From Synechococcaceae bacterium WB8_1B_136 (GTDB lineage Bacteria; Cyanobacteriota; Cyanobacteriia; PCC-6307; Cyanobiaceae), in contig RGNC01000069.1 of assembly GCA_010029175.1 (NCBI GenBank), forward strand, positions 1 to 9,869: 9,869 nucleotides of DNA, in the 5' to 3' direction. Made by a program: the position numbers and the translations under genes. A model generated the notes under the pieces. It searched no databases. It was not told the DNA's origin and was given only the letters and a program-made list of their open reading frames with translations. This document shows, piece by piece, positions 5,609 through 9,869 of this stretch; position 1 is the stretch's first letter, and every line of letters starts with the position of its first letter.

Positions 5609-6496
5609 ATGGTTGAGATCGTGCCCCGCCGCCTGGCCCTGGTGCTGCAGTACGACGGGTCCGCCTACTGCGGCTGGCAGCGCCAGCCCCGCGATCCCAG
5701 TGTCCAGGAAACCCTGGAGGCGGCCATCGCCCGGTTGGATCCCCACCGCCCGGCCACCGCTGTGGCCGCTGGCCGCACCGACAGCGGCGTGCATGCCGCC
5801 GGCCAGGTGGTGCATTTCGATGCCGCCGGGCCGATCCCAGCCCACCGCTGGCCGGCGGCCCTGAACGGCCGCTTGCCGGCCAGCATCCGGGTGCGTGCTG
5901 CCGCCGAGGTGGCGCCCGATTGGCATGCCTGCTTCAGCGCCAGCTATCGCCGCTACCGCTACACCCTGTTCAACGCCCGCAGCCCCAATCTCTTCCTCGC
6001 CCCCTGGAGCTGGCACCGCTATCAGTGCCGCCTCGACGATGGCGCCATGGCCGAGGCCCTGCGGGGACTGCTGGGGGAGCACGATTTCGCGGCCTTCGAG
6101 CGGGCGGGCAGCAGCCGCTCCCACTCGCGCACCACGGTGCAGGAGGTGAGCCTGGTGCGCCGCGGTGATCTGCTGGAGGTGGAGATTCAGGCCACCGGCT
6201 TTCTCTACGGCATGGTGCGGCTGCTGATGGGCCAGCTGGTGGCCGTGGGCGAGGGGCGCCTCAGCGGTGCGGGGTTCGAGCGCCGCTGGCGCGATGGCGC
6301 CCGTCATGAGGTGAAGGAGGCGGCCCCGCCCCAGGGGCTGTGCCTGCTGCGGGTGGGCTATCCCTCGGAGGTGTTCCCCAGGTGTGCCTGGTATGATTGT
6401 CAACCGCGGTATTTGCTGGAGTGCTCCGATGCTCCACCCGCTGGTCCCGGTCAACCGCAACGCCCCGAGCCGCCGGCTCTCGGGCTCCCCGGTTGA
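5609..6496 (+). CDS. truA: tRNA pseudouridine(38-40) synthase
   Basis: TruA isomerises uridines 38, 39 and 40 in the anticodon stem-loop of many tRNAs. The protein is 295 residues. It has the N-terminal LQYDGSAYCGWQRQP motif, the catalytic motif GRTDSGVHA with the nucleophilic aspartate at residue 58, then HFDAAGPIPAHRWPAALN, and the C-terminal core with FLYGMVRLLMGQLV. It closes with LCLLRVGYPSEVF and a WYDCQP tail of about 40 residues that is proline-rich at the end. The ATG at 5609 touches a terminator U-tract, leaving no room for a ribosome binding site. An in-frame GTG at 5621 (giving PRRLALVLQYDG after the initiator) is an alternative start. Expression is probably by read-through from rplQ or from an unseen internal promoter. 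Confidence 0.95.
   Translation: MVEIVPRRLALVLQYDGSAYCGWQRQPRDPSVQETLEAAIARLDPHRPATAVAAGRTDSGVHAAGQVVHFDAAGPIPAHRWPAALNGRLPASIRVRAAAEVAPDWHACFSASYRRYRYTLFNARSPNLFLAPWSWHRYQCRLDDGAMAEALRGLLGEHDFAAFERAGSSRSHSRTTVQEVSLVRRGDLLEVEIQATGFLYGMVRLLMGQLVAVGEGRLSGAGFERRWRDGARHEVKEAAPPQGLCLLRVGYPSEVFPRCAWYDCQPRYLLECSDAPPAGPGQPQRPEPPALGLPG
6389..6397 (+). promoter_or_regulatory. Possible extended -10 promoter for rplM-rpsI
   Basis: TGGTATGAT has the form TG-N-TATGAT (hexamer at 6392-6397) near the 3' end of truA. No good -35 box is seen at the right distance, and these bases also encode conserved WYDC residues of TruA, so the match may be coincidence. If it is real, transcription would start near 6404 and give an rplM leader of more than 350 bases. 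Confidence 0.3.
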
Positions 6497-6767
6497 ACCC
6501 GACCTGAGGTGGACCCTGAGCGCCCTGCCGGTGGCAACACCTGCAACCAGTGCCCAAGACCTGCCCCCGTCAGGGGTCTTGTCTGCTTTGGCGACCCCTG
6601 GCCTCCGCCCTCCGCGCCGCCCCTCTGGGTGGTGTCGGTCGACGGGTTAGGGTCGCTTTACGAGCCCCCGACACCCGAGCCTTCGGGTGCCCTGCCGTTC
6701 CCTGTCCAGCCCCATCGCCGCAGCACCCTGCCCGATGGCGCGCTACCCGATCCGGCCCGCCGGTGCG
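6497..6767 (+). promoter_or_regulatory. Structured rplM leader with mutually exclusive stems
   Basis: I find no convincing gene in this 271-base gap. Stem A: CAAGACC (6555-6561) with GGTCTTG (6575-6581). Stem B: 6569-6578 with 6593-6602, ten pairs including one wobble. A and B share 6575-6578, so only one can form. Stem D: GGTGTCGG (6631-6638) with CCGACACC (6668-6675), enclosing a small stem of 6650-6655 with 6661-6667 around CTTTA. Stem C: CACCCGA (6672-6678) with TCGGGTG (6683-6689) around GCCT, which excludes D through 6672-6675. There is no strong U-tract, though GTCTGCTTT follows stem A. Such paired alternatives suggest an attenuator or an L13-type autoregulatory leader. High G+C makes chance stems common, so this is a candidate only. 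Confidence 0.45.
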
Positions 6768-7220
6768 ATGAACAAGACTCTCGTTCCCCCTCAGGATTCC
6801 TCCACACGCCAGTGGTATCTGGTCGACGCGGAGAACCAGACCCTCGGCCGCCTCGCCAGCGAGGTGGCTTCGGTGCTGCGGGGCAAGAACAACCCCAATT
6901 TCGCCCCCCACATTGATGCCGGCGACTTCGTCGTTGTGATCAATGCCGACAAGGTGAAGGTGAGCGGCAACAAGTTCACCGAGAAGGTGTACCGCCGCCA
7001 CTCCGGCCGCCCCGGAGGCATGAAAACCGAGAGCTTTGCCGCTCTGCAGGCCCGCCTGCCGGAGCGCATCATCGAGAAGGCCGTCAAGGGCATGCTCCCC
7101 CACAACGCCCTCGGTCGCCAGCTCTTCCGCAAGCTGAAGGTCTACAAGGGTGCTGAGCATCCCCACGCCGCCCAGCAGCCCAAGGCCCTCGCGCTCGATC
7201 CCGCCGCTTCCGCCCAATGA
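6768..7220 (+). CDS. rplM: 50S ribosomal protein L13
   Basis: L13 is an early-assembly protein of the large subunit that binds 23S rRNA. From the ATG at 6768 it has 150 residues and reads MNKTLVPPQDSSTRQWYLVD, followed by NQTLGRLASEVASVLRGKNN, the family's N-terminal core. Later come VVVINADKVKVSGNK, YRRHSGRPGGMK and the L13 signature KGMLPHNALGRQLFRKLKVY, with the ending HPHAAQQP. The frame is open upstream, with a GTG at 6687 and an ATG at 6735, but the conserved N-terminus fits 6768. Its TGA overlaps the rpsI ATG by four bases (ATGA), indicating translational coupling with S9, its usual operon partner. A long structured leader precedes it. Confidence 0.96.
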   Translation: MNKTLVPPQDSSTRQWYLVDAENQTLGRLASEVASVLRGKNNPNFAPHIDAGDFVVVINADKVKVSGNKFTEKVYRRHSGRPGGMKTESFAALQARLPERIIEKAVKGMLPHNALGRQLFRKLKVYKGAEHPHAAQQPKALALDPAASAQ

Positions 7221-7618
7221 GCACCACCAAAGTCGTCTACTGGGGAACCGGCCGTCGCAAGACCGCCGTGGCCCGTGTCCGCGTTGTTCCCGGCACCGGT
7301 GCCGTGACCATCAACGGTCGCCCCGGCGATAACTACCTCAACTACAACCCCGTCTACCTGGCGGCGGTGAAGGCCCCCCTGCAGACCCTCGGTCTGGCGG
7401 GTGAGTACGACCTGCTGGTGAACGTGCGCGGCGGTGGCCTCACCGGCCAGGCGGATGCCATCAAGCAGGGCGCTGCCCGGGCCCTGTGCGACCTGTCGCC
7501 CGACAACCGCAAGCCGCTCAAGACCGAGGGCCACCTCAGCCGCGACCCCCGTGCCAAGGAGCGTCGCAAGTACGGCCTGAAGAAAGCCCGCAAGGCTCCT
7601 CAGTTCTCCAAGCGCTGA
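7217..7618 (+). CDS. rpsI: 30S ribosomal protein S9
   Basis: S9 lies in the head of the small subunit, and its long C-terminal tail reaches the P-site tRNA. The protein has 133 residues, the usual length. It begins with the family motif GTGRRKTAVARVRVVPGTG and contains INGRPGDNYLN and VNVRGGGLTGQADAIKQGAA. It ends in the basic tail SRDPRAKERRKYGLKKARKA, with the final QFSKR whose terminal arginine contacts tRNA in other bacteria. The ATG at 7217 overlaps the rplM stop by four bases. rpmE follows after 32 bases, so the three genes rplM-rpsI-rpmE look like one ribosomal unit, ending at the terminator at 7977-8005. Confidence 0.97.
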   Translation: MSTTKVVYWGTGRRKTAVARVRVVPGTGAVTINGRPGDNYLNYNPVYLAAVKAPLQTLGLAGEYDLLVNVRGGGLTGQADAIKQGAARALCDLSPDNRKPLKTEGHLSRDPRAKERRKYGLKKARKAPQFSKR

Positions 7619-7650
7619 TCCTTCTTTTCCGTATTCAGCCCCTACCTGCC

Positions 7651-7926
7651 ATGCCGAAGGCCGACCTTCATCCCACCTGGTATCCCGATGCCAAGGTGAT
7701 CTGCAACGGAGAGGTGGTGATGACCACCGGCTCCACCAGCCCCGAGCTCCACGTGGATGTGTGGAGTGGCAACCACCCCTTCTACACCGGCACCCAGAAG
7801 ATCCTCGACACCGAGGGTCGCGTTGACCGCTTCATGCGCAAGTACGGCATGGGCAGCGCCTCTGGCGACGCCAAGGCCGAGGCCAAGAAGGAGCCCAAGG
7901 CCGAGGCCGCTGCAGCTGAAGCCTGA
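7651..7926 (+). CDS. rpmE: 50S ribosomal protein L31, zinc-free type
   Basis: L31 forms an intersubunit bridge between the 50S central protuberance and the 30S head. The protein has 91 residues. The core reads MPKADLHPTWYPDAKVICNG, then TTGSTSPELHVDVWSGNHPFY, then KILDTEGRVDRFMRKYGM. Only one cysteine (C18) is present. The position where zinc-binding L31 has CxxC instead holds WSGN (38-41), so this is a C-minus L31 that should not bind zinc, as is common in cyanobacteria. A low-complexity tail of about 20 residues, rich in Ala, Lys and Glu, follows the core. The ATG at 7651 matches the conserved start; the frame is open further upstream but without family similarity. It lies 32 bases after rpsI, behind a pyrimidine-rich leader. 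Confidence 0.95.
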   Translation: MPKADLHPTWYPDAKVICNGEVVMTTGSTSPELHVDVWSGNHPFYTGTQKILDTEGRVDRFMRKYGMGSASGDAKAEAKKEPKAEAAAAEA

Positions 7927-7952
7927 TCGCGGTTCCCTGATCACGCCTCAGC

Positions 7953-8005
7953 GTTGGACCCCTGCTCCAACCCATGGCCGGATGCTCCAGGGCATCCGGC
8001 TTTTT
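7953..8005 (+). terminator. Tandem hairpins with U-tract between rpmE and prfA
   Basis: The first hairpin is GTTGGA (7953-7958) with TCCAAC (7966-7971). The second is a perfect nine-pair stem, GCCGGATGC (7977-7985) with GCATCCGGC (7992-8000), around TCCAGG and followed by TTTTT (8001-8005). The second is a textbook intrinsic terminator. It ends 19 bases before the prfA ATG, so prfA needs read-through or its own promoter, which I cannot see. Confidence 0.88.
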
Positions 8006-8024
8006 GTTGCCCGCCCCTGTTGCC

Positions 8025-9131
8025 ATGGATGCCTCCTTCCTGCGTGAACGGCTGGAGACGGCCTGCCGCACCTTCGACACCCTGGAGCGCCAGCTGGCCG
8101 ACCCCGATGTGGCCGCCAATCCCGCGCAGTTGGAGCCGATCGCCCGGGAACGTGCGCGGCTTGAGCCCCTGGTGTTGGGCCATCACCAGCTGCAGAGCCT
8201 GCAGCGGCAGGAGCTGGAGGCCCGCGAGCTGCTCAAGGAGCACCGTGGCGATCCCGAGATGGGTGCCCTCGCCCAGGAGGAGCTGTCGCTGCTGGCGGAG
8301 CGCATCGCCGCCCTGGAGCAGCAGCTCACCTTGGCCCTGCTGCCCCGCGACCCCCGCGATGAGCGCAGCGTGATGCTGGAGATCCGTGCCGGGGCCGGCG
8401 GCGATGAAGCCGCCATCTGGGCTGGGGATCTGGCGCGCATGTATGAGCGCTATGCCCAGAGCGTGGGCTGGCGGGTGGATCCGGTGAGCGCCTCCCAGGC
8501 GGAGCTGGGCGGCTACAAGGAACTGATCCTGGCCATCAAGGGCGAAGGGGTGTACAGCCAGCTCAAGTTCGAGGCGGGGGTGCACCGGGTGCAGCGGGTG
8601 CCGGCCACCGAATCCCAGGGCCGGGTGCACACCTCCACCGCCACCGTGGCGGTGATGCCGGAGGCGGATCCGGTCGAGGTGCAGATCGATCCCACCGAGA
8701 TCGAGATCAGCACGGCCCGCTCCGGCGGCGCCGGTGGCCAGAACGTGAACAAGGTGGAAACGGCGGTGGATCTCCTGCACAAACCCACCGGCATCCGGGT
8801 GTTCTGCACCCAGGAGCGCTCCCAGCTGCAGAACCGCGAGCGGGCCCTGGAAATCCTGCGGGCCAAGCTCTACGAGCGCCAGCTGGCGGAGGCCAATGCC
8901 CAGGAGCGCTCAGCCCGCCTGGCCCAGGTGGGCAGCGGCGATCGCAGCGAGAAGATCCGCACCTACAACGTCAAGGACAACCGCGCCACGGATCACCGCC
9001 TGGGCCGCAATTTTTCCCTGGAGCCGGTGCTGCAGGGGCAGCTGGCGGAGGTGATCGGTGCCTGCGTCTCCGCGGATCAGCGCCGCCAACTGGAGGAGCT
9101 GGCGGAGCAGGCCAGCGGGAGTAACGGCTAA
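8025..9131 (+). CDS. prfA: Peptide chain release factor 1 (RF1)
   Basis: RF1 recognises UAA and UAG in the ribosomal A site and triggers hydrolysis of peptidyl-tRNA. From the ATG at 8025 it has 368 residues, close to the family's usual 360. The N-terminal domain is helical (MDASFLRERLETACRTFDTL). The codon-reading domain has the RF1-specific PAT tripeptide at 193-195 within HRVQRVPATESQGR; RF2 would have SPF. The catalytic GGQ is at 237-239 in SGGAGGQNVNKVETA. The last domain includes SEKIRTYNVKDNRATDHR. An in-frame ATG at 7974 is rejected because it lies just before the terminator and its residues are not family-like. The stop overlaps the convergent HNH gene by four bases. Its place after rpmE is the common cyanobacterial order. 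Confidence 0.97.
   Translation: MDASFLRERLETACRTFDTLERQLADPDVAANPAQLEPIARERARLEPLVLGHHQLQSLQRQELEARELLKEHRGDPEMGALAQEELSLLAERIAALEQQLTLALLPRDPRDERSVMLEIRAGAGGDEAAIWAGDLARMYERYAQSVGWRVDPVSASQAELGGYKELILAIKGEGVYSQLKFEAGVHRVQRVPATESQGRVHTSTATVAVMPEADPVEVQIDPTEIEISTARSGGAGGQNVNKVETAVDLLHKPTGIRVFCTQERSQLQNRERALEILRAKLYERQLAEANAQERSARLAQVGSGDRSEKIRTYNVKDNRATDHRLGRNFSLEPVLQGQLAEVIGACVSADQRRQLEELAEQASGSNG
8938..8945. repeat. HIP1 palindrome GCGATCGC
   Basis: Third copy of the cyanobacterial HIP1 octamer, within the 3' part of prfA. Confidence 0.85.
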
Positions 9132-9640
9132 GCCGCCGTGCTCCAGTCGTTCAGGTAGCGGGCCCACTCGCGGTAGCTGCCGCTGGCCATCTGGCGCTGG
9201 GCCTCGAACAGGGGGCCACTGTTGGGGCGACGGGGCGGTTGCTTCAGCACCATGCCGGCTTCCCGCGGGGTGCGATTGGCCTTGGCCACATTGCAGCGCA
9301 GGCAGGCGGTGGTCACGTTCTCCCAGGCATGGGCTCCGCCGCGGCTGCGGGGCATCACGTGATCGATCGAGAGCCGCTCGCTGCGCACCCCGCAGTACTG
9401 GCAGCGGTGTCCGTCCCGTTGGAACACATTGCGGCGGGTGAGGGGAAGGGGCCGGAAGGGCACCCGCACGAACTGCCGCAGGCGGATCACCGTGGGGCGC
9501 CGCAGACCGGGCCGGATGCAGGGGGCCGCATCGTGCTCCAGACCTTCCGCCTTGCCCTTGAGCAGCATCACCGTGGCCCGCCGCCAGCTGGTGATGTTCA
9601 GCGGCTCATAGGAGGCGTTGAGAACGAGAACGTTGCCCAT
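9128..9640 (-). CDS. HNH endonuclease family protein
   Basis: This is a 170-residue protein of the stand-alone HNH family that begins VLVLNASYEPLNITSWRRA, widespread in cyanobacteria and some other bacteria. The zinc-associated HNH core is complete: C80 and C83 in CQYC, the catalytic D93-H94 in SIDHVMPRSRGG, N108 in WENV, and C113-C116-N117 with K120 in CLRCNVAK. A metal-dependent DNA nicking or cleaving activity is therefore plausible, but the biological role and target of this family are not known to me. No methylase, phage or intron genes adjoin it, so it is not an obvious restriction or homing enzyme. The start at 9640 gives the family's usual MGNVLVLNASY. It converges on prfA with a four-base tail overlap (9128-9131) and diverges from alr. 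Confidence 0.92.
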   Translation of the reverse strand: MGNVLVLNASYEPLNITSWRRATVMLLKGKAEGLEHDAAPCIRPGLRRPTVIRLRQFVRVPFRPLPLTRRNVFQRDGHRCQYCGVRSERLSIDHVMPRSRGGAHAWENVTTACLRCNVAKANRTPREAGMVLKQPPRRPNSGPLFEAQRQMASGSYREWARYLNDWSTAA

Positions 9641-9739
9641 GCCGTGGCCATGCCAGCGGGTCCCCGTGGGATTCGGGGTTGGGCAACATGCTAAGTGGGT
9701 TCGGCGCTCGAGGCCTGCAGTCCCCCTTACCCTTTGCGG
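9641..9739. promoter_or_regulatory. Divergent promoter region between the HNH gene and alr
   Basis: This 99-base gap separates two divergent genes and should hold promoters for both. On the + strand, TGCTAAGTG (9689-9697) resembles an extended -10 box about 45 bases before alr. On the - strand, the same place reads TAGCAT, a weak -10 match facing the HNH gene. No clear -35 box is seen for either, so the exact assignments are tentative. Confidence 0.35.
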
Positions 9740-9869
9740 ATGGTTGAAGCCTCCTCAGCCCCGTCAGCCCCCTCCGCCTGCGCCCAGGACGCCTGGGCCC
9801 ACCCCCGCCAGCGCGCCTGGGTGGAGGTGAGCGCCGCGGCAATCACGGCCAATGTCCGCGCCTTGCGCC
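9740..9869 (+). CDS. alr: Alanine racemase (3' part outside window)
   Basis: Alanine racemase is a PLP enzyme that interconverts L- and D-alanine for peptidoglycan synthesis in the cytoplasm. Only the first 43 residues are in the window. After a variable Ala/Ser/Pro-rich leader, RQRAWVEVSAAAITANVRAL matches the conserved N-terminal strand and helix of the Alr family (RAWVEIDLxALxxNLR in typical members). The PLP-binding lysine motif would lie just beyond the edge, so catalytic competence cannot be judged. The ATG at 9740 is the first in-frame start and follows a 99-base divergent gap shared with the HNH gene. A start inside the leader is possible. The N-terminal match is short, so the identification is good but not certain. 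Confidence 0.82.
   Translation, partial: MVEASSAPSAPSACAQDAWAHPRQRAWVEVSAAAITANVRALR

Noticed and set aside
5609..6496. C-terminal tail of TruA as evidence of a frameshift
   Set aside because: The WYDCQP segment after the core is, as far as I recall, usual in picocyanobacterial TruA; only the last part is variable.
6687..6767. GTG at 6687 or ATG at 6735 as the start of rplM
   Set aside because: The added residues are unlike L13, while MNKTLVPPQ at 6768 is the typical picocyanobacterial start.
7974..8024. ATG at 7974 as the start of prfA
   Set aside because: It lies just before the terminator stem, and the 17 added residues are not RF1-like; the ATG at 8025 fits the family.
9128..9640. HNH gene as part of a restriction, homing or phage system
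   Set aside because: No methylase, intron boundary, repeat or phage gene is nearby; both flanks are normal housekeeping genes.

Overview
This window looks like a high-G+C alpha-cyanobacterium of the Synechococcus/Cyanobium type. The evidence is the gene order (the tail of the cyanobacterial spc/alpha ribosomal cluster running into truA-rplM-rpsI-rpmE-prfA), the absence of rpmD, infA, map and rpsD from their usual places, protein sequences typical of picocyanobacteria, and three copies of the cyanobacterial HIP1 palindrome GCGATCGC. The assignment is made by eye, without a database search.

Layout, left to right on the + strand: rpsE (5' end cut off by the window), rplO, secY, adk, a rpmJ remnant or divergent rpmJ, rpsM, rpsK, rpoA, rplQ, truA, rplM, rpsI, rpmE and prfA. 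An HNH-endonuclease-family gene on the - strand converges on prfA, overlapping it by 4 bases. It diverges from a + strand alanine racemase gene (alr) that runs off the right edge. The window therefore encodes ribosomal proteins S5, L15, S13, S11, L17, L13, S9 and L31, the RNA polymerase alpha subunit, the Sec translocon channel, adenylate kinase, a tRNA pseudouridine synthase and release factor 1. It is a core gene-expression locus, not an accessory island, and I see no mobile element, CRISPR array, tRNA or rRNA.

Three things stand out. First, rpmJ (L36) has its normal first 22 codons and then loses the expected C-terminal part. The frame has no stop codon and runs straight into rpsM, giving a potential L36-S13 fusion. 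Second, the three good U-tract terminator hairpins lie at junctions where a ribosomal-protein gene is followed by a non-ribosomal gene (rplO>secY, rplQ>truA, rpmE>prfA). This suggests built-in expression step-downs by partial termination. Third, the 271-base gap before rplM (L13) contains two pairs of mutually exclusive stems, the arrangement of an attenuator or autoregulatory leader.

Most starts lack a Shine-Dalgarno sequence, and many follow a pyrimidine-rich leader. The clear exception is rpmJ, which has a good GGAGAG.
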